A stretch of DNA of 64,000 bases from Echinometra lucunter (GCA_029962745.1 CM057151.1:9363142-9427141); one strand, 5' to 3'; shown: positions 37,187-51,012, counted from the first letter of the stretch. The notes: generated from the letters alone by a model not told the origin. Made by a program: numbers and translations.

Positions 37187-38847
37187 TTTTTAATCACCTG
37201 TTGGGCCTCCTTCAAACATGTGTCATGCAGGGTTGTCAGCTTTCACACTTTTAACTGATTTTATTCTTGTGCTTTTTCTTGTCTGTTTTACAGTTTTTCA
37301 TACTTTATAAAGATATGTAAGGTGATTCTTTGCCGATAGATAGGAAGGTAATAAACTGATATCAAACATCTTTAGTTAAGATCTAATATTCAGTGGTAAT
37401 CAGCACAGGATATGTGTCATGTGGTTCCAAGATGTTTTAGTTTCCTATCAAACTAATTGAGTGAAACTAACAGGAATCTCTGGATTCTTTGGACATGCTT
37501 TTCCGACCTAAGTCGATAGCGCATAATGCATTTGTCTTTGTATTCGTTTCCATATGCAATTTTGATGGTTTCAAGATTTGACCTCCCACTGGTGAATTAC
37601 TGTTTCAGTTGTTGGAATACATTCAGCACAAACTTAACTTGAATCTCTTTTGAATTGACTCTTCCCAATTATGCTAAATTCATATTTTACAAAAAGTCAT
37701 ATAGTGTGCTTATTTTTTTGTTATTCCACCACTCTCTTCCATTGCAGTAACGCCACCTCCTACTCCATAACAGTTGTATGATGGAGGTGGTTGCAGAATA
37801 TTTCCCACCTTTTCAGCCTCAAATTTCATCAGGCATCCTCTGATGTACATTTATATGTGCCCAAACACTCTCCATAGTTACTTTGCTTCAAAAGCAGCTA
37901 CAACTTTGTTTCCTACTTTCTCAACCTGCCATCCTTTTCCAGCCTCTTCATCATATAACCATCATTTTGAGTGCTTATCACATCTGCATGATGTACCTGC
38001 CACCTCAAAGGCCCAAACCTTCTCCATATATCCCCCAATTCATGTGTGACTAATCATACCCCTATATCCTGCATACACTCTTGGTTTAATTGGGCATAAC
38101 TAACCCTAGCCCCATTTTAAAAACATATTTGGCATCCCTTGAGTAGATATTCGAAAATATGCCCCTGTTTTTAAATGTTACACCCAAAAGACACCTGAAA
38201 GTTTAATAACCCTTTATTTCTTGTCGCAAAATATTCAGAATGCCTTCACCTTTTAGAAAATCATGGAGCTGCTACTATCAAAATTTGCTGTTTTACCCCA
38301 TCCCTCTCTACTACGACCTCCACTACCACCTTCAACACCCCTCCCCCAACACCCTCCTCTCCCATCTCAGCCATCTCAGGTGTTCAAGCACACCCAGCTG
38401 TCACCTGGGAGACCCAATCAACCAGTGACTCATCCTGCCATACGCTGGCTTGGTGTCACCGTCACTCATGATTAAGACCATTAGAAATGGACTGCTACAC
38501 ATTAGCCATGGAGATGGCATGATGAGGATTAGAAGGGGACATGCTTGGAATGCACTTTCCCTTCTTCAAAATGACACCCTTCATTGCAACTCCCTTGCCT
38601 ACACCCAATAACCTGGTTAACTATTTCCCATTTATAAAGGTGAGACAAAAGGTACCTCACTCCCCAACCTTGTGACTAGAATGCATCATACAGCTTAATG
38701 GTAGATGAAATGTCGAATTTCTAATCAGGAAGATGGTATAGCCCAAGTTAGGGTTTTTCTGTCATTATATTTGCTTATGCATTTTATTTCCATGGAAGGT
38801 ACACCTTATTCTGTAGAGAGGGTCCATGTATGACTGTTTAATAGGAG
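37187..38847. other. Intronic stretch, C-rich in part
   Basis: 37730-38480 is relatively C-rich and gives proline-rich open frames on +. None has flanking splice signals or a family signature, so no gene is called. Confidence 0.45.
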
Positions 38848-38926
38848 TTGGTCTAGCGGTGACGTCCGCAGTCAGCTCTTTGTCTTTGCCTACAAATTTA
38901 CTCTGATCGTACGCAGATTCGAGTCC
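38848..38926 (+). mobile_element. Probable tRNA-derived SINE head
   Basis: An A-box-like word, TTGGTCTAGCGGTGA (38848-38862), precedes a B-box-like word, AGATTCGAGTCC (38915-38926). This is the internal RNA polymerase III promoter layout of tRNA-derived SINEs. GTCCGC after the A box and CTGATCG before the B box also recall tRNA-like SINE heads. The arms do not fold into a proper cloverleaf and the box spacing is long for a tRNA, so it is not called a tRNA gene. The 3' limit of the element is unknown. Confidence 0.45.
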
Positions 38927-41165
38927 GAGTCACTTCTTTTGTACGGTAATGTAAAAGGTCAGTCCCAGGCGTGTATATTCATATCTGATTGATACATGTC
39001 TGTAAAAACCCAATTCAACAACAATGTGTGGAGACTACTCTCTAGTAACTTCATATCTGTAGGAGATAGCTATAGACACCTTTTCTCGTCTCCACCCAAA
39101 GAAAGATGCTATTTATAATCTACTGCAGTTGTGTTTGAATAGCAGTTAGATGGAGTGCACTAAACTATTGATAACTGTTAATTGTGTATTTTGGGGAGGG
39201 GGGGAGACCATGAAGTGCTCATACATAACTTGTTTTAATTTTCTGGCATGTTTATTATCCCTTAAACCCTAGTATCTGTGTCTTGTAAATGATTGTTTAT
39301 CTCAATCTGACATCAATCTACCCTTGCAACCTTGGGTGTCTAATGGGCAGTACTTGATGTAGAATTGTTGGAATGACTAGCTTGATTGCTGGATGCTTCA
39401 TCGACACATGGAAGACATGTCCGTCACACATTCAGAGCCAGTCCTGCGTTGAGTCCTGATGCAAGTCATTCCAATGCGTACATAGGCGACATTCTTTGGT
39501 GGGGTCTATTACACCCACATGTCGGGCATGAATGTTGTGATGAATGAGGGCAATTTGGCTCAGTTTTCCAGACTTGAGCATGGAGACAGGGTTGTGTTTT
39601 CCCCCCATAAGGGAAATATGATGGATGGAATAATGTCTGTATGTGGTGCTTCGGGCAAGGATGATGATGATAGCATTGGTAAATGAGTCGAGGTTATGAA
39701 TGAGAAATGGAATCTCTTGAGTGCCTGTATATTTTTTACGATGATTGGAAATTATAGTGAGGAGTTCAGGAGATCTTGTTAAGTATGCAGTTAAAATCTA
39801 AGAACATAATGAATCCATTCATATGTCTTGTCTTTGCTTAATATAAAGAGAATGTAATACTCAAGTATTTTAGGATTAAAGATTGAAAGTTCTCAGAACA
39901 AATGCCTTCAAATGAAGGGGAGAAGACAAACATGATAGAATCAAGGAATCGTCATCGTGGGGGCAAATTTAAAAAAACTGTAAATATTTTGTACTGCAGT
40001 TATTGAACTTATCCTACACAGTCATTTAAATGAACAAAGTAAAATGAAAGCTCAAACTTAATGGCTTATGAAATGATTTTTGAGTATGAACAAACTTTTC
40101 TCTCTCTAATTATATCTGACTGATTTCTATTTAATCAATGCACTTGCAGTGAGTGATATATTGATGCATAGGGAATGCAATTAGATCTAGGCAAGGTTAG
40201 ATTAGGGTGTATATTACCAATATCATGTATGTATAGGTACATGTTTCACCGTGTGATGACCGTACTAGAGTAACATCTCAATCTCCCTTCTCTCTCAACT
40301 TGGCATTCCTCTTGTAACAAGGTAATGAACCCCTTTGTAGCACCCTGTCCCATTTTAAATCACCAGGAATGCTCCAGCCAAATAAATGACATCATTCCCT
40401 CCCCATGCGTCCTCTTAAAGTTCTATTTGTGTTACATGCTTGCCAGCCAACCCTAACAAACTTAACACCATGTTGGATAGTTATTAGAGAATGCATGCAT
40501 GGAAACAGTTTAAAGTATCAATTTTTAATAGGATAGAAACTGAATACTGTTTTGATATATCAGCATGTTTTGAGACAGATGGAGAGCGAAGATTGCCTGG
40601 TTCAGCCAAAGTTGAATTTGAGTAATAACAGATCAAACATTTCTCCCATGATGCTTGGACAGGACACTGAAACAAATTCAGAAATGCCAAGTTTAAAATC
40701 CCTAATGAGATTGCACCTATGTCTGTGGCAATATATGTGACAGAAATTATGACCTGTGAATGGATATACCATGCAGTATTCTTCAAATGGGTGCATATTT
40801 GAAATAGGATGCTCACAGGGGGATTGGATGTGATGCACACATCGAAATAATCTAAATTAATCCCATGAATGAATAATGATGTGCTGTGTTCCTCTTGTAA
40901 AATGCCCATGAAATATTCATTTCATATATGAAATACACATTGTATTATTACCTGCGTGCAGAGTCATATGGTTTATGATACTACTTGCTTTGTACTTCCT
41001 GAAAAGTGCATTTTAGTGGAACTTAGATTTCCATGTTCACAAGAACTAAAGTTTGCAGTATTGGAAATATTCCCCAGTGTAAAGCATCTTTTTGCAGTGT
41101 GGCTGTATAGACAAGATGTGTTTATACTGCTTTTTGAAAACAAAATACTTGCAAACATTAATATT
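38927..41165. other. Intronic stretch, nothing recognised
   Basis: AT-rich intron. A CpG-bearing patch at 39390-39540 has no recognised motif. Confidence 0.45.
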
Positions 41166-41241
41166 TCAACCCACTGCCTGCTGGAATCAGATGGACTTTG
41201 CATTAAGCCATTGGGAATCAGTTACTTCAGTCATCAGTTAA
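41166..41241 (+). mobile_element. 80-bp TTAA miniature element, copy F
   Basis: Reads CAACCCACTGCCTGCTGGAA, then GCATTAAGCCATTGGGAATC, then CAGTCATCAGTTAA; 76 bp. The left TTAA is decayed to TCAA and the right is intact. Confidence 0.6.
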
Positions 41242-44200
41242 TTAATCCTATGAGTTTGTACAGAATTTAGACAGAGATTAAGGCCATGAGTAGTGCACTA
41301 GTGCCCTCCTTCTCTGTATAAAGCATTTTAATGTACTATGTTGAGAGCTAGCCACTGGTATGTGACAATGAGAGAGTGAAATTTGCCCTTATAACTTCTC
41401 AGACCTGAAAAACATACTTTTCCTGGAAGGGGGTATAATAAGTGAGTAACATAGACTCAATTTTATAAATTCACTGAAATCAAATGAATTAAAGTTGGAT
41501 GCACTACTCATGTGACAGACGAATTAGAAAATATGCTCCGAGCATTACGGCAGATGCAAATACTACTCCACAAGAGAGAATTCATGTGGCAAATAAAATG
41601 TGAAATGTGCAAATTTGATTTTATTGCAAGTCGGGTCACATTTCAACAGCTCTTTTGTTGGAGAGGTGTCAATCACAAAAGCAAACCAGAGAAAAGAGAA
41701 ACTTATGAAAATGAAACAGGGAATAGAAGTAAATGGTCTGCATTGCAGATATGACATTTTCCTCTTGATTAGAATTGAGCTGCACCCATTTGCCGAGAAA
41801 GGCAGAAGGGATTTGAATAGGCTTCGCTTCTTGACATTTCTCTGGCAAAATACTGCTTATTCTGATCCAACACAAAAATGGTAATATTTCTTGACTATCT
41901 TTAGAATGATTTACTGCTGATTTTTATTTCATCTTACAAAGTGATATGGAATGACTTTTGTTAATTTGATATTGTTGATATTTGGGTTCCTGTATCCATA
42001 CAAGAACTTTTGATTTGAAGGGCACCACATAGACCTTTGATAGATAATTATTTTACCTGATATGCTAACATTCTAGTTTTTGCCCAAGTTATCCTGGGAC
42101 CAATGGCTTGTATTCCTTTCTAAGGTACCTTAGCAAAAAGGATTGGCAGGAAGAAAAGACACGTCCAAAATGCAAACTATACAAACAAAAGTCTACATTT
42201 TGCATTTTGGACAAGTCTTTTTTTGTAGAACTACATCTACTGAACTACCTAAGATGTATAGTAAATGAATATTTTATGCCTTCACCAAGTGTGAAAGGTC
42301 ATTCCTTGCTTTGGAACCTGGGACCTTAAGATTTCATGACTGCTGTTGTGCTAATTCCCACTGAGCACATCAGAACAGCATCCTGGAATTGTCAATCCAT
42401 TTCCACATAATTTTTTGGGCATTTTGTAATTAATTTATGTAACATCATGAAAAACTTGTCATCCAAAAGCTTTCTCTTGAAAGAAAAATGATACATACAG
42501 AATAGCTTTAGAGCACCATTATTTCATTAGGTTGGGAGATTTTTCTTGAGATATGATACAATCATATTTTTCATTCTTTCTTTTGAATTTCACATTCCTT
42601 CTAACAATGGATTTATAAAAAAGTTATCACACCAAAGTTGCAGTATGAGGATAAATGGATACTTCTAGAAAGAGAAATACATCAGCCTTTTTTTCCTCTA
42701 CTTTCGTTGCTATTCAAAATCATACAGATCTAGAGCTTTGCTATTTAAATCAAACCTTTATGATTGATATTGTAACACTGTTGTTGAAATATACACAATT
42801 TCATTTGAATAGAGAGCATTGTATTTTTTGCCAGGGATCAAAGTATTAATGTATTGTATCTATTGTGACAGAAGCTCTCCAGAGATCAGCTGGAACTGCT
42901 GTTCAAATACATCCAGCACCTATTCCGACTTCACATGCAACCCAACCCTACCCATATATACCACTGCTCCCTGCAAACTATGCTAATTTCTAGAACAATT
43001 ACTCATGTTTCTGGTGCACCACTCATATTAGCTTTCACTTTCGTCTTTTGCATCCTGTTCCCGAAATTCTGTCATGGTTAATTCTAATCCCAACCCCATG
43101 GAGCTATGGAAAGTGAATTATAGTGGAAAAACAGTAATCTTCCAATTTTTGTGTATTAGATGTAATCTATGCTTGAAGGCAGTTGTGGGTTCACGGATTT
43201 TGGTTTCTGCCATAACTCTGCGAGACCAAAGAAGACCTCAGTTTGGTTGTTGTGTCCCTAGTAGGGCTTAACCATTGATTCGGTGCAGGTGTGACACAGG
43301 GCTCTTTAGCATACGATGCCATACCCCTTGATATACCCCCGCTAGGGTGTAAGTGATACCCTCCTCCATTCACTTTGCAAACTAGGCATGCCCAGAAACC
43401 TTTGACTTAGATGAATAGAAAGTGAGAAAAAAAAGCTAAAAACATGAGAAACTGTAGCAAGGGAGGAGGAGGAGAGGGTTGAACTGCTTTCAGATTTTAA
43501 CCAAATAAAACATAAAGAATTACATGAGAGAAAAATAGGAATGGGGAAATCCCTTCTCATGTGATGGGCAAGACATATGAATAAGGTGTGCTCAAAATTT
43601 GATCTGAAGAAGATAGCAGTCCTTGGTTTATTTCTTGCTTTGCTCAGCATGAACTTTAAGAAGTTTCTACTGCCCTGAAATGGAGATATTTAGTGATTTT
43701 GTCATTGAACACTTTTCTCATGATAGAAATGTCATCATTTCCAAAATCAGGATAAATCAAACAGGTTAAGGAAAAACGAGCTGAAAGGAGAATTTTCACC
43801 TGATGAGCAACTTTGAAAGGAGGGCAATATCCACTTTTGAATGCAGAATTCTGTTGCTCTGAATACAACTCTGCATCTGCTGTAAGAGAAACTGATGTCT
43901 TCACTTTCAACTCCATCTTACTTTCTCCACTCAATTACTCTTGGGTCAGTTGAGATGGCATTACTGAGATGCTATCTGTTTCTTACGGAGATTGCATGAA
44001 ATGTGTGCTTGACTTTGATGTAGCATCAGAAGGAAGGACCTTTCTCCCTTACCTAAAACCTTCACAAGTGCTTTTTCTTGTATTCTGATATTCAGGTACA
44101 TTAATTAGCATGTGTCAAAATGCTGAAACAGATTTAGGTCATTGGATTTTGTTTCAAATAAGATTCATTTGAGAATATAAGAAAGTAAAGGAGTCTTCTA

Positions 44201-44951
44201 TTTCAAATTGCTTTCTTTGAGTGTGACCTCTTCTACATATCTGATTGAATTGGCTACATTTGTGGCAGATTACTTGTATAATTTTTTTTCACTGGCATTG
44301 TTTTGCCACAAAAAAGAGGCTCATATTGGGATGTGTCATGTATTTTCTTCTTTTTCACATAGATCTCTTTGCACTCTCTCAACTCTTTTAAAGCTTTCTA
44401 GAGCTAGATCTGCCTCTACTATCTTATGGTTTCTGTAGTTTTGAGTTCCCATGTCTGCAAGAGAAAGACTACCACCTTTTATTCTCTTCAAAGTTCTCTC
44501 CTTCCTTCTCTCCAACTCTCTGTGGATGGCAGTGAGAAGTGGGTTCTTGTCTTACATTGGTGAGCTGAAACCCAAATCGGTAGTGTTTAAGGCTTGATTA
44601 GGGAGTGATTATGGTTCGGTTTGGGTAGCAGTGGCAATGACCTAGCTGTCCAGAGAAGCTTCTTCTCTCTGCTTTTCAGGAATTCTCAGTCCTGATGTCC
44701 TCTTCCTGACAGCTAGAGCCTGACAGGCAGGGATGGGGTTCCCTGAACATTGCAGCCCATTTTTTTCTTGGAGGGTGATGCATTCAATGCTGTAACTCCC
44801 CTTCACCCATAAACAAAAGGTAATATATGTCATATGGGGAAGCTTCAATTACTTATTTTAAACTGTTGATCTATTATTCCATTAAAGATAATCAATTTTA
44901 CTTGTATCTTTTTAGAAGAATGATAAAATTACAAAGTGAAGAATAATATTA
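41242..44951. other. Intronic stretch, nothing recognised
   Basis: AT-rich intron. Short open frames on both strands have no domain signature. Confidence 0.5.
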
Positions 44952-45202
44952 AGGGTTTAGTGCAACCAAGGGCTATCTGCATTTTTGGTCAAGATGAGAT
45001 TTCAAAATCAAAATGATCCAGTAGAGACCAGGAACCCATTGGTAATAATGGTTTCTACAGCAGACTTTGCTGCACCTGGGTATCACCCAAAATATTTATG
45101 GTTATCTGCTTTATACTGCAGTGTGTCAGTGCAACAAATCTTCATTTCAAGATTTATCAAAATTTCCAAAAATGCACATAGCCCTTTGTTGCACTGAACC
45201 CT
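44952..45202. mobile_element. GTGCAAC inverted-repeat element, copy 1 (251 bp)
   Basis: The left end is AGGGTTTAGTGCAACCAAGG. The right end, CCTTTGTTGCACTGAACCCT, is its inverse with two mismatches, and pairing continues inward through CTATCTGCAT/ATGCACATAG. The interior aligns along its length with copy 2 at 46764. No open frame of note. A miniature inverted-repeat element. Confidence 0.8.
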
Positions 45203-46763
45203 CGATATGTATAATAAAATAAATGATTATTTCAATGTTTTGGGTGAGATTGCTGATAAGATGTAATATTTGCATTACAATATCTCATACAAACATAAAC
45301 AATGATGATATATCCCTGTTCCTGTTATTAGTGCAAAGTTTACTACAGTAAATTTGCTAACAAGTGTTACAGTCATTGTACCAGCTTTCCTTTCTCTTTC
45401 CTGTCATGGTTCACTGACAGAATACGTGAAGGAATGCTAAGTGATCCTTTAAAGGGAAGTCTGATGTTTGCCACCACTCCTCCGCAAAGTCAAAGTCCGT
45501 TGAATACAGCATGGGAACAAAGTCATCACCAAGTTTGTGTGAAGTTGTAGCTTTAGGAAGCGACAGTCACATCAGATATAGGTCTTGATGGTTGTGTTTG
45601 GTTTTCCTGTGGCAACTCCACTGTCCAATTCTGTGTGAATTTCACAGCCTTGGAATAACTTTTTGTCCAAAGAATAGGGCCTACACAGTTTTTCACTTGT
45701 CTCACTTGCCCCTCATGTTTTGCTTGGTTGCTTTGCTATCAAAGCTTGATTCATATTATAGTAACTACCTCAGAATTTGAATGAAAAAAAGCTCTTTTCA
45801 CAATCCCGAAGGACAAAATTCAGACCAAATGATGCAGGAATTTTTTTCATAGGAAAGGGTAAAGGGACCTAAAACTGGGCTGTTTGTAATAGAAACCTCA
45901 CATTCTTCTTTTTAAAGGTCCTTTGTGTTATAAGCTACAGAATTCTGACTTTTTTGTCATCAAGTCTGTAAATGAAAAGAATTGGTGAAGGCGGTTTTTC
46001 TTTTTGTATTCATGCTATTCTGTAGAATGGTCAACATGTATTTTGTTAGAAGCTACCATCATAGTATCTAGTCTTCTTTTATGTTTTCTTTGCTGACTGT
46101 GAAGTTGATATTGATGGAACTTACAGTGAATCATGAAAGACACTAGAGTGTACCATGCCCACATTTTTCATTTTTGTTTTTTTGCAAATTTGGTATCTTT
46201 ATTGAAAAGGTAAAAGCTCAACTATGGTTAATAGATTTTTAGATAAAGTATGATGTCACCCTGCTCTCTAAATTTCTTTCATAAGAAATTAGTCCAAGTC
46301 ACTTGTAATTAGGGACAACTCCAGAATTAAATTAAGAAACTATAATCAATAAGATTGATTTCTGATTCTATGAGATTGAGATTTTTTATTGAATATTTGA
46401 GTTGTCCATGATTTAAGTAATTTACAGTGTGTATGCTACACGTTGTATCTATATGCTTAATTAGTACATTTGTGTGCAGTGTGCTGTTTTTGATATTCAT
46501 AAGTTACTTTCATGTGGGCTTTGATTATTAACTTAAGTATTTTCAGGCTCAGCAAAATGATGGCAACCGACATTACCCTAATCAAATGATATTACAGCTT
46601 TGATTGAGTTTGAAAGAGCTAGCAGCTCCTATCATGGTATCATTCTATGATGTAAAGGTTACACTTGACCTCTTGGATTAACATTTTGGGAATCTCTTTC
46701 AGTCCATCAGACAGCTTCAAATCCTGGAGGGAGGGGGCAGAGCAGTAGCACTCCATCATAACC
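45203..46763. other. Intronic stretch, nothing recognised
   Basis: Spacer between the two related inverted-repeat elements; AT-rich and without its own features. Confidence 0.5.
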
Positions 46764-47009
46764 AGGGTTTAGTGCAACAAAGGGTTATCTGCATTTTGGG
46801 GTCAAAATGAGGTTTTGATATCAAAATGATACATAAGAGACCGGGAACTCATTGGTGATAACGGTTTCTACAACAAAATTTGCTCCAGCAGAGTATCACC
46901 CGAAATAGGTATGGCTATCTGCATTAAACCAGTGTTTACAACATAACTTCATTGCAAGTTTTCTCAAAATGGCCCAAAACACAGATAGACCTTTGTTGCA
47001 CTACACCCT
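46764..47009. mobile_element. GTGCAAC inverted-repeat element, copy 2 (246 bp)
   Basis: The left end is AGGGTTTAGTGCAACAAAGG and the right end is CCTTTGTTGCACTACACCCT. Same orientation as copy 1. Both copies are followed by CGATA, so the right boundary may extend a few bases further. Confidence 0.8.
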
Positions 47010-47439
47010 CGATAAGGCTATTAAGATGAATGTCAGATATGTAGGGCAAGGGGCAGAGGTAGGGACAATGTCAAGGTTGATGCCGCTCCTTGATCATTAC
47101 CAAATGTGATGAAATACTGTGAATAATATCTACCTCAGAGGAGTTCATGATGAGAATTCCCTTTTTTCTTTTAGAATTAAGAAAAAAAATATATAAAATT
47201 TGTAAAAGAAAAATATTGTATTAATCAAGAAGTAACATATATTGCCCTTCTTTGCTGACCTTTAATCACCATTTTTCTTTGTCAGTGAAATTAACTATAT
47301 GGGAGTTTTGTAATTTCTTCCAAATTTTCTTCCTATGATCATACATTAATCTTTCATTTGACTTTCTTCATGCTGTTTTATAGTGTAATCTCTTGCTCTT
47401 AAATTTTCTTTCCAAGTTACAGGCAATCCTCACTCTTCG

Positions 47440-47550
47440 TTTCCTCCTCCTCCTCCTCCTGCTCTCTCTCTCTCTTTCTCCATCCATCTCTCTCTCTCTC
47501 TCTCTCACTATGTCTCCGACCCTCTCTGTCTCTCTCTCTCTCTTTCATTG
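47440..47550. repeat. (CTC)n and (CT)n microsatellite
   Basis: A CCT trinucleotide block followed by three CT blocks separated by short interruptions. Confidence 0.9.
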
Positions 47551-49825
47551 CTTTTCATCCCAGAATTTACACTAGGAAAAAATAAAATGATTGAAGACAG
47601 CCAATGCTGTGTTTGAAGTTAGCCGACCATTCCATTCCCTGAGATGAAAGTGCGAAAATGTGTGTCAAATTTTCGGGCAGCTGCAGAATGTGTCCATTAC
47701 AGGAAAAGCCTGTTGGTAGTTTGTCTTCCTGTATTTCATAGGATTCACATTCATCCATGCATTAAAGAAGAATTCTGGAGAAATGCAAACTTACAAATGG
47801 AAACCTAAACAAAGGGGTCCCTGACCAAACACTAGTTTGGTCAGCAGCTTGAGAAGCAATGAGTAGGACACTAATGTTACATTTGCATCAAATCTGTTTA
47901 TTCGGACTGGAGTATGTGAGGACATTATTTCTCCTGACATATCTAGGCAGTTTCTCCAGGAGAGAAAAGCTCATTAGAAAATGATGTGTGAAGTGTGTTA
48001 TAGATCAGAATATCGTTCTTGTTTCGGCTTACTGATGACTAAAATCTGGAGCATCTCCTGGTTAAATTTCTTAAGACATACTTATAGACAGAAAGAAGGT
48101 CAAGACAACAAGAAGGCGGATCATAGTTTTCCCCCCGTGGAAAATATTAATCCATCTTTAAGAAAAAGACAATAAATTCAGTGACCTCTGGGTATTATTC
48201 CCTTTGAAGCAACTGTGGTTCAGAGAGTCAGAATCTTTTCAGTATGATTGTCACTTTGGAATGAAATATCTTAATTTTTCTAACCTGACTTTCTAGTTTT
48301 AGTCCAGGCTCACTGTGAGCTGACCTTCAAAGGAGAACAGGATTGAATTTAATTTATTTTTGAACGTGATGTTTTCGTCTTCTCCTTTGTTTTTCTTGAA
48401 ATTGAAACGACAGATCACAAGGTTATAAGCATCTCTTTCGATCAGCTGTTTACCATCTATCTTTACTATAAAGGCAATAGAATTGCAATTTTATGGCATC
48501 ATAAGCTCTTTGATATATACAACTTTTCAATTTGGTAAGATGCCTCAAGACCCATGGTTCTATTCTATTCTTACAACAACATAAAAGACAAAGATGATGA
48601 CATGAAATGACTTTATGATGCATCAGACGTTTATCAGAGGGATATCTTCTTTCATGTCTGAGGAACCATGTGATAGTACCCATGGGAGTCTGCCATGACA
48701 TTGTAGAGTGCTGTTTCCTGTCATGTGAATGTCATGGTAAATTGTTTATGTCATAAATTACTCTCCCAAGTATCCTTTGTCAGGCTTTTTCATCCTTTGT
48801 ATTTGCAGATTCAGATGCTATTACTAATACTAATATTTGGCATGTTTACTTGATTAAGATATTGATTATAGGATTCCTGGAGGATGTTATATCATATACT
48901 TTGCAAGGAGAATAGGAAAATTGTTGATGCAAGTAAAATTGGATGAAGGCTTTTATTTGAGACTGTTTTTCTAAGACACTGATTACCAGATCCTCAAGAT
49001 GTTATGTCATAGGCTTGTCTATGCTTAAGAAGCTTTGCAAGTAAAAAGAGCTTTCATGGGAGAATTTTTCTGTGGGTGTTTGAGACCTGTTTATATAATT
49101 TTGGGTATGTGTCCTGTTCATTTTATTGCTTAATTTTAATGAGCCTCTGCTTTGTTTTGTTTTGTGAATGATTGAAATGGTAGGAGACCCAAGAGTTGTT
49201 GGTTAAAGTTGAAGTTGGTTGAAGTTGAAGCTAGTGAGTCCCTCAAGAGAATTATTTTAGTAGAAACCCATTAGAATGTCATGCAAATAATCTGGATGCC
49301 TTCACTTCCAAGAGCTGCTTTGTCAATGAGAAATATCCTGATTGTCCATGTTTGTCAGAATATCCTCTAATGGCAGTCCTCTGGTGTGTCATTCAAGGTC
49401 CTGCAGTTTACAGATTGGGTGCTGAATTTGGTCCCAGGGGCCACAACCGTGACCTCTCATCCTATACTCAAACCTCACCCTCATCTTTTTATGTTGAGCA
49501 GAGTTTGAGTGATGTCCATGGTATGGCATCCCTTTCTCTTTGTTGCCATCCAAACCATACTTGCCGTGAAATATTTTAGAAAGAAAGTGATGGAGACGCA
49601 GCACAGGATGGGCTGTGTGGGATCCGTTCAGCTTTGGACCCTAACAGGGGTGGAGAATTTGTGATTGATGCGGGTAAGGATTCAAAGGAGATCAGTCACC
49701 GACAAAATCAATCATCGCTGTTGTGATTCCAAAGGAGAAAAACTCCCCCGTTAAAAATCTCCTGGAGGTTGAGATAAAGTTCTTTATCCTATAAGAAAGT
49801 CTCAGGTTTGAGGTGGAAACTTGTG
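47551..49825. other. Intronic stretch, nothing recognised
   Basis: AT-rich. A short repeat of GGTTRAAGTTGAAGYT (two units, about 49200-49231) is the only structure noticed. Confidence 0.5.
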
Positions 49826-49833
49826 GTTAAGAA
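49826..49833. repeat. hAT target-site duplication, left
   Basis: GTTAAGAA, identical to 51013-51020. It fits the nTnnnnAn preference of hAT transposases. Confidence 0.9.
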
Positions 49834-51012
49834 TAGTGCTGTAGTCAAACGTTTATCCGTCCGGTAAACGACCGCCCATGCCACTAACCGTTTTCAATTC
49901 GACGGTTTTGGATAAACGGAGATTTACTGTCAGCCAGGGATTACACATTGTTTGTGTAGCTACTTGTAATATTTCAAGTTTTTCTGACTTAATTGTCATC
50001 ATAAATCAACTCCAAGACTTACGATCTGTGTCTTTACTAGTGATCTTTCTTAACGCAAAGTTCTTAAACTACATCAGCTAACCATTGATAAGCTCACCAA
50101 AAGATTGGTCCCTCATGCACGTCACTCTTACGTTGTGGCGCGCACGGGGGTGATGCAGCACCTCCGTACTGTATTTCAAACACGTATGCGCGCCTCTCAT
50201 TGCCCCTGCACAAGCAATACGCTCGGATGTAAGTAACGTAACACGCACTTGTTTACTGGCTCGCGATCGCCCTCCAACACGAAAATATGTGTATTCCGCA
50301 AAAAGTACCATGAGCAGAGCTTTCGAAGCCAATTTGAAGATCGGGAATCGCCCATAGAGATCGCCTCATTAATCATTGATATGTCCTATCGGTACATGTA
50401 CTTTCGATGTGCAGCAAAAGTACATACTCTTTAAATTGAGAATTAAAAATGATCGATACCTTCAGCATGTATAAAAGAATAGTTCCGCAAGAGAAAATGC
50501 TGTACTAGTCTATGGGATTTCATCTTTGCAACTTTTCACTGACAACTGAAATAAGCAACAATTTCGTAGTGCCGTTACCACAGCACTAGAAAAACGTTCG
50601 TTGACCGTTACACCATGTACGTTCGCTGGTGTCTTCAGCTATGTGTAGAAAACGAACACGAATACGGCGCAGCGAATTATTGCGCAATACAATCGCAGTG
50701 AAAGCCAAATAGATCTATACATGAGCTCTCTCGCATGGTATTTTGTAAGTACAATTACTAAAGTTTACAACCTAAATAAATAAGTTGTTTATTTATTTTT
50801 TCTGCCGGGATACGGTCTCAATCGATTGATACTGGAACCGTCTTGGGGCCTGAGGCCGCCGGGATTTAATCCCGATCCCAGACCGGCTGACAGCACTACT
50901 TTCAATAGGCGGCAACTTTGGCAAAGGTGTGATGTTTTCGTTTATCCGAAAACCGTTCGGTTTTGACTCCCCGTTAAACGGAATTGAAAATAACCGTGAT
51001 GTTACAGCACTA
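49834..51012. mobile_element. Non-autonomous hAT-type DNA transposon, 1,179 bp
   Basis: Ends in perfect 10-bp inverted repeats (TAGTGCTGTA and TACAGCACTA) and is flanked by an exact 8-bp duplication, GTTAAGAA. The subterminal zones carry repeated words such as GTTTATCCG, ACGGTTTT and GGATAAACG in both orientations, the kind of array hAT transposases bind. 49902-49919 pairs with 50939-50957 inverted. CpG is abundant, unlike the surrounding intron. Internal palindromes include CAATCGATTG and CGGGATTTAATCCCG near 50820-50875. The longest open frames (61 and 84 codons) have no BED zinc finger or hAT dimerisation motif, so it must have been moved by a transposase encoded elsewhere. Internal ACAGCACTA words near 50580 and 50890 hint at nested or rearranged termini. 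Confidence 0.9.

Noticed and set aside
38240..38475. Proline-rich open frames on the plus strand
   Set aside because: Local C-richness explains them; no acceptor/donor pair in phase and no family signature.
38848..38926. A tRNA gene
   Set aside because: A and B boxes are present, but acceptor and T arms do not pair and box spacing is long; better explained as SINE-derived.
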